In this document: in pieces, positions 48,869 to 60,515 of the stretch
Layout: every line of letters begins with the position of its first letter
Numbering within the stretch: the first letter of the stretch is position 1
NCBI GenBank assembly: GCA_023101885.1
Contig: JALPQD010000044.1
Coordinates: 8,461,565 to 8,525,564, forward strand
Source of the DNA: Typhlomys cinereus
Lineage: Eukaryota > Chordata > Mammalia > Rodentia > Platacanthomyidae
DNA: 64,000 nt
Reading direction: 5' to 3'
Program-made: the position numbers and the translations under genes
Notes under the pieces: model-generated
Databases searched by the model: none
What the model was told of the DNA's origin: nothing
What the model saw: the letters and a program-made list of their open reading frames with translations, nothing else

Positions 48869-49140
48869 GGGCTGGAGAGGTGGCTCAGGGGTTAAGCCTC
48901 CGCCTTGCAGGCAGAAGGTCCCGAGTTCGGATCCCAGATCCCACGTATAGACGCCAGGCGGAAGCGGGGGCCGCCTGCGCTTCTGGTCCTGGTAGGGCGG
49001 AGCCTGTGAATCCCTGGACAGAAGGAGGTGGAGGTGTCCATGGTGGTTCGCGAATTCGTCCATGGTTCTACACATACACACACACAGACACACGCGTGCG
49101 CACATACACACAGTTGAATAAATAATAATAATAATAATAA
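48869..49140 (+). mobile_element. tRNA-derived SINE, young subfamily
   Basis: Forward copy from GGGCTGGAGAGGTGGCTCAGG to GTTGAATAAATAATAATAA. The body keeps the ACGTATAGACGCCAGGCGG and CGCGAATTCGTCC blocks; the CA stretch is short. Confidence 0.94.
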
Positions 49141-49497
49141 ATGTTTCCATTTAAAAAGAAAAAAGTCATTTAAAAAATAATTGCTGTCAGAAATCAGATC
49201 AATGCTTGTGTTCAACTTACTTTTTGTTTTTGTTCATTCTAGAACCCTAGCACTTGGAATGATGCTATAGGCACTGGGGGAGGGGGATCTTCTTACTTTA
49301 ATTAACCCAGCCTAAGAATTTTGTCATAGACATATTCAAGTTTATCTCCTAGATGATTCCAGATACCAAGGTTAACCACCACACCTGTCTTGGCTGCAAG
49401 CTCCTAGAAGTTTCTTGAGGTGAATTAGAATAATAGTTCTCAACTCAGGATGCACAGTAAAATTGCCCAAGGTGCTTATAAAATATCACAGCATAGT

Positions 49498-51535
49498 GGC
49501 AAAATTGGATCTCCACATGCAGAAGATTAAAGCTGGACCCGTACTTGTCACCATGTACAAGACTTAATTCCAAATGGATCAAGGACCTCGATATAAGGCC
49601 AGAGACTATAAAAACCATAGTTGAAAGGGTAGGGAACTCCCTCAAGCTGATTGGGCTAGGCCAACATTTCCTAAACAGACATCCAATGGCACAGTCACTG
49701 CTACCAACTCTCAACAGTTGGGATCTTGTGAAATTAAGGAGCTTCTGTTCAGATAAAGAGATTGTAACACGAGCTCAAAGGCAACCCACAGAATGGGAGA
49801 AAATCTTCAGTAACCACATATCTGATAGAGCTCTATTATCCGGAGTGCACAAAGAATTTAGAAAACAAAACACTAAGGAAACTAATGGCCCAATTAAAAA
49901 ATGGGCTCTGGAGCTTAAAAGAAACTTTACCAGGGATGAAATTAAAATGTCTAAGAAATATCTTAAAAAATGCTTCATATCCTTAGCCATCAGGGAAATG
50001 CAAATCAAAACTTCCCTGAGATATCATCTCACCCTGATCAGGATGGCAAAAATCCACAATACAAACAACAAATGCTGGAGAGGATGTGGAGAGAGGGGAA
50101 CTCTCCTACATTGCTGGTGGGAATGCAGGCTCATACAACCACTCTGGCGAGCCATCTGGAGATTCTTAAAGAAATTAAAGATTGAAATGCCATATGACCC
50201 TGCTATTCCACTTCTGGGAATAACCCCACATACAGCAAAAATTCACCTCGATAGCACAAGCACGACCATGTTCATAGCAGCACTGTTTACAATAGCAAAG
50301 TCATGGAATCAACCCAAATGTCCAACAGTTAACGAGTGGATAAGGAAAATGTGGTTCATCTATACAATGCTACTACTCAGCCACCAAAAATGATGAATTA
50401 CTGGAATTTGCCGGGAAATGGATGTCATTAGAAACAATATATCAAGTGAAATATCCCAGACCCAGAAAATTAAGCGCTGTATGTACTCCCTAATAGGTGG
50501 CTCCTAGTACCAAACCCACCCAGCCCACCTAGAGACACTCAAAGATAAATCTCTGTAATACCTACAGTAATTGCAAGGATTATGAACAGGAAGGATGGGG
50601 TAGGAGGGCCACACCAGAAACAAGGAGAGAGGGGACCATGTTACAGCAGAGAAAATAGGCCTCCATCAAGGACTGCAAGTAAGTAATGAGACATCTGGTT
50701 AAGTTCACAGACTTTCATTCCTGATCATTTACAACTGAAGGGGTATGATCTCACCAGAAGGGGAGGGCATATAGTCTGGCAGATAAAAAGTAACCATTTT
50801 GCAAATGGGTGATTGACCTCTCCCTCATTGTTGTTTCCTACTTTTATTACATCTACCTTTGAATGTGCTCCTATAACAAGACTCTAGTTTAACAGCTTTT
50901 TGTCTCTGGCCAGGGGGCATACAATGCCCATCAGGATGGAGTGAAGGGCATTGCAGGAGTAGCAAAACTGCAAAAGAAAATCAACAAACCATGATCCACA
51001 ACTCAGAGACTCTATATCAACCACCTAGAACTAGGTCAGCCTAATCTCTCCCCATCCTGAAGCTCAGAGAAATTTGCGGAAGATGGGGCGATAAGATTGT
51101 AAGAGCACAAGGATGGGAGGAGCAATGATATGCAAGATACTCCACACAAGTTAGGTCCGAAGCAATCATAACTGGACTTTGCATGCCTTGTCCAATGTCC
51201 AACACACTATTGACCCCACAAAGTCTAGCATTTGCTAAAGGTCCCAAGATCCTTGGAGGCAAGGGATTGACAGCCACAGTAGTGTTCTTATGCTTAAGGG
51301 GAACACAGGAAAAGGTTCAGGGAAATGCCACTGGGTCCTTGTATGTCATCGGAGAGGAGGGCCCAGAGGAGAGTCTGGCATGCACATTAAAGGATTTTCC
51401 GGGGATTGGGGGGGAGGCACTGGGGAATGGGGAGGGAAGGGTGAGGGGAGAGGGAGCAGGATGTCGGGGGGGGGGGGGAGGGAGGGAGGGAGGGAACCAG
51501 TGTACCTACTAAGTTTGTATGAGCAGAAATAATAA
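49498..51535 (+). mobile_element. L1 3' part of a chimeric insertion (ORF2 C-terminus and 3' UTR)
   Basis: The left boundary is at the target duplication ending at 49,496. A 282-codon open stretch (49,545-50,393) covers the ORF2 C-terminus including the CX3CX7HX4C Cys-rich segment, so this copy is fairly young. The 3' UTR follows to about 51,535, including a G-rich tract (51,400-51,495) and ends AATAATAATAAAAAAT. It then runs directly into another L1 piece. Confidence 0.93.
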
Positions 51536-51801
51536 TAAAAAATATGAAAAAAAAAGAAATTAAAAAGGAAATTCAAGATTTCCTGAAACTGAATGATAAT
51601 GAAAGTACAACTTATCAAAATCTCTGGGACACAATGAAAGCTATCCTAAGAGGTAAGTTCATAGCTCTTAATGCCTACATCAAAAAAATGGAAACATAAG
51701 AAATAAATAACTTAACAATGCAGCTTAAAGCTTTAGAGACACTAGAGCAATCTGATCACAAAACAGTAGAAGAGAGGAAATTAGCAAAAACAAATATATG
51801 T
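51536..51801 (+). mobile_element. L1 ORF2 N-terminal fragment fused to the 3' tail of another L1
   Basis: About 265 bp matching the endonuclease-RT linker region of ORF2 (compare 54,956-55,200), fused at an A-rich junction to the poly(A) of the preceding L1 piece. It ends at AGCAAAAACAAATATATG, just before the second copy of ATATCACAGCATAG (51,802-51,815). No own 3' UTR. Confidence 0.88.
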
Positions 51802-51816
51802 ATATCACAGCATAGG

Positions 51817-51950
51817 CTTAGTGTGGTGATATGCACCTACAGTCCCAGCAACTTGATGACTGAAGGAGTGAGTATTTCTTGAGCCCAGGATTTCGAGGCC
51901 AAATTAGGTAGCATAGGAAATTCCCATCTCTTAAAAAAATGAAAGAAAAA
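51817..51950 (+). mobile_element. B1-like SINE
   Basis: CTTAGTGTGGTGATATGCAC, CTACAGTCCCAGCAACTTG, TTGAGCCCAGGATTTCGAGG and an A-rich end. It is interrupted upstream by the chimeric L1 insertion, whose target duplication lies at its left border. Confidence 0.75.
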
Positions 51951-51999
51951 AAAGCTTTCTGCCTCAACCTGGACCAGGGCAGACTTCCTATTCCTTGGG

Positions 52000-52220
52000 T
52001 AAGCCTCCTAGACCACACCCCAGACCCCACTGGCCACTCTGCCTTTCTGCCCCTGACCTGGACCCAGGCAGACTCCCTGCTCTTCAGGACCAGGGCTGAC
52101 TCTCTGCTCAAGTAAGGCCCCTAGACCATGCCCCAGGCCTTAAGTCATCTGCCCGCCCCACTAGCCACTCTGCCTTTCTGCTCCAATCCTGAGGCAGATA
52201 CCCTGCTCCTCAGAATTCAA
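52000..52220 (+). repeat. L1 5' UTR monomer-like tandem repeats
   Basis: CCACTGGCCACTCTGCCTTT near 52,027 recurs as CCACTAGCCACTCTGCCTTT near 52,157 (spacing about 130 bp), each followed by a CCTG...GGCAGA(C/T)...CCCTGCTC block and separated by CTAGACCA(C/T)(A/G)CCCCAG. Rodent L1s drive transcription from such repeated 5' monomers, so this is probably the promoter remnant of the L1. Confidence 0.7.
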
Positions 52221-53665
52221 CAGAGGCCAGAGAAAACCCAAGCCAACACAATTCTAGAGGACCAACACAATTCTAAATCATCCAACTATACAGGACAGAA
52301 CCTTACATCCAGCTCTAAGATAAGTAAACCCTTTTTACCATCTTGTTACTCTCAATTATTAGACACTGTAGTTTAACATTTCCATATAGCCACCCCCAAA
52401 CTCACACAACGTAAGGGACTATACCATTCACCCTCACATGTCACCAAGGACGTAAATCTAAAAAGTGCACTACTGTACTAATCTTCAATCCCTGTCTACT
52501 AAATCTGCCTTAATTGATGTACTAACACTCCAATAGCCTCATCTATGAAATAACATCAACACCAGACAGGCATACTTAATTTCAAGGCAAACACTAGCAA
52601 TAACTGCTCAAGTGTAGTAATACTGTTTAATTCAGTTCAGATAGAACACACAAAAACAAAAAAGAAGGACTAAGAGATAAAACAAAAATGCCCAGATCAC
52701 AACATAAATCCATGAGAAACAAACACGAAGACAACAAATCTACAAAAAGAATCAACCCATTCCATAATGATGGAATCCAACTAGAACAAACACAGTAAAT
52801 AGCCAAGAAAGCCATACGCAAGATAATGATTTTCAAAGCCTGATATTTACTATGATCAAAATAATGAAAGAAGAAACCCGAGAGGAGTTAAATAACTGCA
52901 TCAACCACTTTGAACAGCACAACAGACACTTGGAGGAGATGAGAAAAGCAGGTGAAGGAACAAAAATAGGTATAGAGCAATTAAAACAATCTCAAGCAGA
53001 GTTTAAGCTCGAACTAAAAGACAAGCTATCTTCAACCCAGAATACAAGAGAGTCTTAAAAGCAAAACTAATGAAGCAGAAAATGGAATATGAGATCTTGA
53101 AGACAAAGTGGAAGAATAAACCAGTTCAATCAAAGAAGTTGTTAAAACCAAAAAGATACTTCAGAGGAATATTCAAGAGTTATGGGACACCTCGAAGAGG
53201 TCTAAAATGCACATTCATGGAATACCAAATACCACACCTGAGGAAATAATCATAAAGGAAAACTTTCCACATCTAAAGAAAGAGAGGCCCATCCAAATAT
53301 AAGAGGCATATTGCATCCCAAACAGACATGACCAAAATAGAAATTCACTGCTGCAAATAATAGTCAAAACACTACACATACAAGACAAAGAGAATGTGCT
53401 GAGAACTTCAAGGGAAAAAAAAACAAGTCACTTTTAAAGGTAAACCTATTAAAATAACAAATGATTTTTCAATGGAAACAGTAAAAGCCAGAAAATCTTG
53501 GAGAGACTTAATTTTAGTACTGAATGAGCACAAATGTCAACCCAGGCTGATATACCCAGCAAAACCATCAGTCATGATCGAGGGTGAAAGAAAAATTTTC
53601 CATCATAAAGACACTTGAAGGCTTGTTTACACGACTTCCAACCCAGGCCTTCAAAAAAAATGCTG

Positions 53666-54034
53666 GGGGCTGGAGAGGTGGCTCAGAGGTTAAGCCTCTG
53701 CCTTGCAGGCGGAAGGTCCTGAGTTCGGATCCTAGACCCCACGTATAGACGTATAGACGCCAGGCGGAAGCGGGGGCGGCCTGCGTTTCTGGTCCCGGTA
53801 CGGCGGAGCCTGTGAATCCCGGGGCAGAGTAAACAAGGAGGAGGTGGAGGTGTCTATGGTAGTTCCCGAATTCGTTTGTGGTTCTACACACACATACACG
53901 CACACACACACATACACGCACACACACACATACACGCACACACACACATACACGCACACACACACATACACGCACACACACACACACACACACATACACA
54001 CGCACACACACATACACACGCACAATTGAATAAA
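53666..54034 (+). mobile_element. tRNA-derived SINE with an expanded 18-bp repeat in its tail
   Basis: Forward copy inserted into the ORF1/inter-ORF part of a plus-strand L1, flanked by AAAAAAAATGCT on both sides. Its (CA)n region has grown into five units of 18 bp each containing one TACACGC, making this copy about 90 bp longer than its relatives. Confidence 0.94.
53887..53985 (+). repeat. 18-bp minisatellite within a SINE tail
   Basis: TACACG occurs at 53,895, 53,913, 53,931, 53,949 and 53,967, an exact 18-bp spacing, the rest of each unit being CA dinucleotides. Confidence 0.95.
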
Positions 54035-57000
54035 TAAAAAAAATGCTAGAAAAGTTACTCAAACTTGAAGAAAAGAACAAGCATACCCAGGAGGATAGAA
54101 GGGACATATAAGAACACCAAAACCTACAAGCTAAATAATAATACACTTATGAAAGCCACTTAACACAAAAAAAGTCAGGAATCAAAAGTAATTTCTCCAT
54201 TATAACAGTAAAAGTCAATGGTATTAACTTACCAATCAAAGGACACAGGTTACAAACATGGATTAGAAATCAAAACCCATTCACCTGGTGCCTTCAGGAA
54301 ACATATCTCACCACAAAAGATAGGCACATTCTAAAAGTAAAAGGCTTGTCAAAAATTTTCCAAGCTAATGGAACAAGGAAACAAGCAGCAGTAGTAATTA
54401 TGGTATCTGATAAAGTGGACTTCAAACCAAAGATAATCATAAGAGATACAGAAAGATACTACATTTTAGTCCTAGGAGCAATTCACCAGGAAGACTTCAC
54501 AATACTGAACATATATGCACTTAATATGGGCAACTCCACATTCATTAAGCAAACACGACAACATCTAAAACGAGAAATCAATCCCAAAACAATAATATTT
54601 GGGTATTTCAATACTGCACTCTCAATGTGGGATAGATCAGCAGGCCAAAAAATCAACACTCGTTGGAACTAAATCAAACCATTACTGAAATGGACCTTAC
54701 AGATCTCTATCAAACCTTCCATCCAAGCACCAAGGAATACACATTCTTCTCAGCAGCCTACGGAACTTTCTCCAAAATGGACCACATATTGGGCCACAAA
54801 ATGAATCTCCTGCATATACAGGAAAGTTGAAATTATGTCCTGTACCCTGTAAGACTACCATGGTCTAATGCTTGACATCCAAAACACAACAGCAGAAAAT
54901 ATACTAACTCTTGGAAACTAAACAATATGATGCTGAATAAGAAATGGGTTCAGAAAGAAATCAAAAAGGAAATTCAAGAAATTCAAGATTTCCTAGAAGC
55001 AAAAAATAATGAAAATACAACACATCAAAATCTCTGGGACACAATGAAAGCTGTCCTATGAGGTAAGTTTATAGTTCTTAATGCCTATATAAAAAATGGA
55101 AACATCACAAGTAAAAAGTTAACAAGGCAGCCTAAAGCTTTAGAGACACAAGAGCAATCCAATCCCAAAAGCAGCAGGAGAGAACAGATTAGCAAAATCA
55201 GGGGAGAAATATCCAGAATTGAAATAAGAAAAACAGTACAAAGAATCAACCATATGAAAAGCTTTTTTCTTTGAAAAAAATCAATATGGTTGATATACCC
55301 CTACATAAATTAACCAAAATCAAGCGAGAGAAATCCCAAATTAAGAAAATTAGAAATGAAGAGTTATCACAACTGATACCCAAGAAATTCAGAAAATTAT
55401 AAGGTCATATTTCAAAAACTTATACTCCATGAAATTTGATAACACAAAAGAAATGGATGAATTCCTGAGTAAGCACAACTTACCTAAATTGAATCAGAAA
55501 ATTTGAATTATTTAAGTAGCCCCATAACAAATGAGGAAATAGATGAAGTAGTCTCCAATTTTCCCACCAAAAAATGTCCTGGACCAGACGAATTCAGCAG
55601 AGAATTCTACCAGACATTTAAAGAACAACTAACACCAATACTCCTTAAATTGCTCCATAAAATAGCGAAGGAAGGAACACTTCCAAATTCTTTCTAAGAA
55701 ACTAAAATCATGCTAATCTCAAAACCTAATAAAATACACTTAAAAAAGAAAGTATAGGCCAATCTCTTTGATGAATATAGATGCAAAGATTCTCAACAAA
55801 ATCTTAGCAAATTGAATTAAAAAACATATCAAAAAGATCATTCACTATTATCAAGTATGCTTTATACCAGGCACACAAGGTTGGTTCAACATATGAAAAT
55901 CAATAATTACAATCCATCATATAAATCAGCCTAAAGTCCAAGACTACATGATACTCTCCATAGATGCAGAAAAAGCTTTTGACAAGCTCCAACATCCTGT
56001 TATGATCAAAACCCTAGAGACAGTCGGAATGGAAGGAACTTATATCAACATAATAAAAACTATATGCAATAAGCCAACAGCAAGGATTGTACTCAATGGG
56101 AAAAACCTGAAGCATTCCCACTTTGATCAGGAACTAGACAAGGCTGTCCACTCTCACCAGTTCTATTCAATATTGTACTTGAAGTCTTAGCTATAGCCAT
56201 ACGAAAAGGGAGGGATATAAAAGGGATTCAAATTGGAAAGGAAGAAGTCAAAATATTTCTATTTGCAGATGACATGTCATACTCCTGAGTGATCCTAAAA
56301 ACTCCACCAGGAAACTCTTGGAACTAATACATGAGTTCAACAGAGTGGCAGGTTACAAAGTAAACATAGAAGAATCAGTGGCCTTTCTATACACCAAGGA
56401 TAAAAAAGAAGTGAAAAAGTCCTAAAAGAAACAATCCCACTTACTACAGCCCCTAAAAAAAAATGAATTACCTTGGTATAAATCTAACTAAAGAAGTGAG
56501 AGACCGTTATAATGAAAACTTTAAAACCCTAAAACAAGAAATTACAGAAAAAACACCAGAAGGTGAAAGACCTCCTATGCTCCTGGATCGGCAAACTCAA
56601 CATCATAAAAATGACCGTCCTACCAAAAGCAATATACAGATTCAACACTATACCCATCAAAATCCCTAAGTAATTCGTTAAAGAAATTGACAAAAAAATC
56701 TCAAAATTCATATGGAAGCACAAAAGACCCAGGATAGCAAAAACAATCCTGAAAAACAAAAACACTGCTTGAGATATCACCACACCAAACCTTAATCTAA
56801 GTCCATAGTAATAAAACCAGCCTGGTACTGGCTCCAAAATAGACACATAGATCAATGGATAAGAGTTGAAGTCCTAGATATAAGCCAACACAACTACAAC
56901 CATTTGATCTTTGACAAAGGGGCCCAAAAACTCAATGGAAAAAGAACAGCATCTTCAACAAATGGTGCTAGTAAAACTGGATATAAGATTAAAACTGGAC

Positions 57001-57611
57001 CCATACTTGTCACCATGCAGAAAAACTAATTCCAAATGGATCAGGACCTCAATATTAAGCCAGCGAGTATAAAACCCTGGTTGAAAGGGTAGGGAACTCT
57101 CTCAAGATGATTGAGCTAGGCCAACAGTTCCTAAACAGGTATCCAATAGTATAGTCAGTAGAACCAACACTCAACAAGTGGGATATTATGAAATTAAAGA
57201 GCTTCTGTATAGATAGAGATTGTAAACCGAGCAAAAAGGCTACCCACAGAATGGGAGAAAATCTTCACTGACCACATATCTAATAGAGCTCTATTATCCA
57301 GAGTGCACAAAGAACTTAATAAATTAAACACCAAGGAGATAAATGGGCCTCAGAACTCAAAAGAAACTTTTCCAGGGATGAAATTGAAATGTCTAACAAA
57401 TATCTTAAAAAATGCTCTACATCCTTAGTCATCGGGGAAATGCAAATTAAAATTCCCTGAGATATCATCTCACCCCAGTCAGGACGGCAAAAATCCACAA
57501 TACAAACAACACTGAATGCTGGAGAGGATGTAGACAGAAGGGAACTCTCCTACATTGCTGGTGGGAATGCAGGCTTATACAACCACTCTGGAGATCAGTT
57601 TGACGATTTCT

Positions 57612-57877
57612 TTTTTTTTTTTTATTCAATTTGTGCGTGTGTGTGCGTATGTATATGTATGTGTGTGTGCGTGTGTGTAGAACCTCAGACGAATTCGCGA
57701 ACCACCATGGACTGCCTCCACCTCCTGCCCCGGGATTCACAGGCTCCGCCCTACCAGGACCAGAAGTGCAGGCTGCCCCCGCTTCCACCCTGCGTCTATA
57801 CATGGGGTCTAGGTCCAAACTCAGGACCTTCCGCCTGCAAGGCAGAGGCTTAACCCCTGAGCCATCTCTCCAGCCCC
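57612..57877 (-). mobile_element. tRNA-derived SINE nested in L1 ORF2, perfect 16-bp TSD
   Basis: Inverted young copy flanked by CAGTTTGACGATTTCT at 57,596-57,611 and 57,878-57,893. It interrupts the C-terminal ORF2 region of the plus-strand L1; L1 sequence continues directly after the second repeat. Confidence 0.96.
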
Positions 57878-57986
57878 CAGTTTGACGATTTCTAAAAAAG
57901 TTAAAGATTGAAATTCCATATGACTCTGCTATACCACTTCTGGGAATAATCCCTCGAGCACAACCAAGTTCATCACAGCAGTATTT

Positions 57987-58904
57987 TATTTATTTATTTA
58001 TTTTTCTGCTCATACAAATGTAATAGGTACCCCTGTCCCCTCCCTCCCTCCACCCCTCCCTTTACCTCCCTACTGCCTCCCCCCTTTTCCCCTTCCTTTC
58101 CCCCCTCTCTCCCTTTCTCCCAGTGCCCCCTCCCCCCATCTCTGAAGCATTCTTTAATGAGTATATCAAACTATCCTCTGGGCCCTCCTCTCTGATAAGG
58201 TGTAAGGACTCAGTGGCATTTCCTAGAACTCTTTCTTGTGTTCCCCTTAAGTATAGGAACACTATTGTGACTGTTAATCCCTTGCTTCTAAGGATCCTAG
58301 TGCCTTTAGTCCATGCTAGACTTTTAGGGGTCAATGATATGTTGGTCATTGCAAAGATCATGCAGAGTCCTATTATAATTGCTTTGGCCCTAACTTGTGT
58401 GGAGTATCTTGCATATCATGACTTCTCCCATCCTTGTTCTCTTACAATCTTACCACCCCCTCTTCTGCAAATTTCCCTGAGCTTCAGGATGGGGAGAGAT
58501 TAGGCAGGTCTGATTCCAGGTGGTTGATATAGAGTCTCTGATGTTCTGAATTATGGTTTGTTGATTTTTTTTTTTTCGGCTTTGCTGCTCCTGCAATGCT
58601 CTTGACTCCATCCTGGTGGGTATTGGATGTCACCCCCTGGCCAGAGATAAAAAGCTGTTAAAATAGAGTCTTACTATAAGAGTAGATTCAAAGGTAGATG
58701 GAATAAGAGTAGGAGACCATAGTGAGGGGTGGGGGTCAGTCTCCCATTTGCAAAATGGTTACCTTCTATCTGCCAGACTGTATGCTCTCCCTTTCTGGTA
58801 AGATCATAACCTATCAGTTCCAAGTGATCAGGAAGGACAGTCTGTGAGCTTAACCAGATGTCTCATTACTTACTTGCAGTCCTTGATGGTGGCCTATTAT
58901 CTCC
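57987..58904 (-). mobile_element. L1 3' UTR insertion (inverted) inside the large L1
   Basis: Minus-strand L1 3' UTR of about 900 bp with an A-rich tail at its left. ATCACAGCAGTATTT (57,972-57,986) and ATCGCAGCAGTATTT (58,905-58,919) form a 15-bp target duplication with one mismatch. The host L1 continues after it. Confidence 0.93.
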
Positions 58905-60227
58905 ATCGCAGCAGTATTTACAATAACAAAGTCAAGGAATTAATCCAAATGTCCAAAAATTTATGAATGGATAATGAAAATGTGGCACATTTATACAATG
59001 GAATACTACATAGCCATAAAAAGATGAATTAATGAAATTTGCCAGGAAATGGATGGAATTAGAAAAAATTATATTGAGTGAAGTATCCTAGACCCAGAAA
59101 GTTAGACAATATATGTACTCCCTCCATAATAGGTGGATCCTAGTTGCAAATCCACTTAATGACATATTCAAAGGTAAATCTCTATAATACCCACTGTAAT
59201 CACAAAGAATTATAAACAGGAGGGAAGGGGAAGGAGGGCTTCCCCAAAGGAGATAGGAGATCATGCTTCAGTAGAGAAAATAAGCCACTGTCAAGTATTG
59301 CGTGGAAGTAATGAGACATCTGATGCAGCTCACTCTCACTTCCCTTCCTGGTCAGTTGGGACTGAACACATTTCATCCCACCAATCAGGGAGGATATAAG
59401 GACTGGCAGACAGATAGAAACTGTCCAGCAAATGGGACACTGACCCCCCTCCCCACTGCTGTCCTACCCCTATCCTTCCATCTATCTTTGAGTCTCCTCT
59501 TATATTAAGATCTTCATTTAAAGAGTCTTGTATCTTTGGTTAGGAGATGACTTTCCATACCAGTTGGGATGCAGCCAAGGGCAGTGCAGGAATAGCAGAA
59601 CTGAAAACAACAATGAACCATAATTAAGAACACTAAAGACCCTACATTACTCACCTGGAACCAGACTACCAAATCTCTCCACATCCTAAAGCTCAGGGAA
59701 CCTTGAGGAATAGGGGGTGGCAAGATTGTAAGAGCTTAAAGGGTACTTCACACAAGTTAGGGCTGCAGCAGCCCGTATTAGACTTTGCCTGACCTGTACA
59801 ATGGCTGAGATATCAACGACCCCCAAAGTCTAGCATGGATCACGGGGGAGAAGGTAAGGATCCTTAGAGGTAAGAGAGTAAACAGTCATAATAGAGTCCC
59901 CACACTAATGGGCAGCCCAAGAAGTGGCTATATCATTGAATCCTGAACCCTTCCTAGGGTGGAGGACTCAGAGGGAGGTTTGGCAGTCACACAAAAGGAT
60001 TCTCTAGAGTATGGGAGGGAGTAATTGCAATGTGGGACGACTGGGAAGGAAAGGGAAAGAGAGGACCGGGTACCTATGGAGCTTGTATGATTAGGAAAAG
60101 AAAATAAAATGTGGGAGTATAAAAAGATTCTAATGTTAAACATTACTTTATCATTACAAAAGAAATTTTAGGCACCAGATATATTTATAAATTCAGCCAA
60201 TCTTCAATCTAACGGTACATTTTACAA

Positions 60228-60515
60228 TTTTTAAAAAAAATTTTTTATTGTTTATTTAATTGTGCATGTGTGCCTGTGTGTATATGTATATGTGTGTATG
60301 TAGAACCAGGGACGAATTTGGGAACCACCATAGACCGCCTCCACCTCCTCCTTGTTTACTCTGCCCGGGGATTCACAGGCTCCGCCCTACCAGGACCAGA
60401 AACGCAGGCCATCCCCCACTTCTGCCCAGCGTCTATACATGGGGTTTAGGATCCGAACTCAGGACCTTCCGCCTGCAAGGCAGAGGCTTAACCCCTGAGC
60501 CACCTCTCCAGCCCC
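60228..60515 (-). mobile_element. tRNA-derived SINE, young subfamily
   Basis: Inverted copy just downstream of the large L1, with TTTAATTGTGCATGTG tail junction, CGAATTTGGGAACCACC body and CCACCTCTCCAGCCCC head end. The target duplication is degraded or A/T-rich and not clear. Confidence 0.92.

Larger units (their letters stand above)
51955..60115 (+). mobile_element. Near-full-length decayed L1 with three nested insertions
   Basis: Order on the plus strand: GC-rich 5' UTR with partial tandem monomers (about 51,955-52,640), ORF1 from an ATG at 52,688 (stop after 36 codons, later frames carry the rest to about 53,640), ORF2 from about 54,150 to about 59,090, and a 3' UTR to about 60,115. ORF2 is inactive: the endonuclease GDFN motif reads GYFN (catalytic Asp replaced) near 54,600, and the RT FADDM motif near 56,263 is followed by a small deletion and frameshift. 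Insertions: SINE 53,666-54,034, SINE 57,612-57,877 and an inverted L1 3' UTR 57,987-58,904. Without these the element is about 6.6 kb, a normal full L1 length. Confidence 0.9.

Noticed and set aside
49545..50393. 282-codon open frame as a possible host gene
   Set aside because: It is the C-terminal part of L1 ORF2 with its Cys-rich segment, in a truncated insertion with target duplication.
53887..53985. Regular 18-bp repeats as a CRISPR-like array
   Set aside because: Units are CA dinucleotides with no spacer diversity, in a SINE tail of a mammalian genome.
53568..54146. 192-codon frame with Cys-Val repeats
   Set aside because: Translation of (GT)n and the SINE body; the same artefact recurs at each SINE copy.
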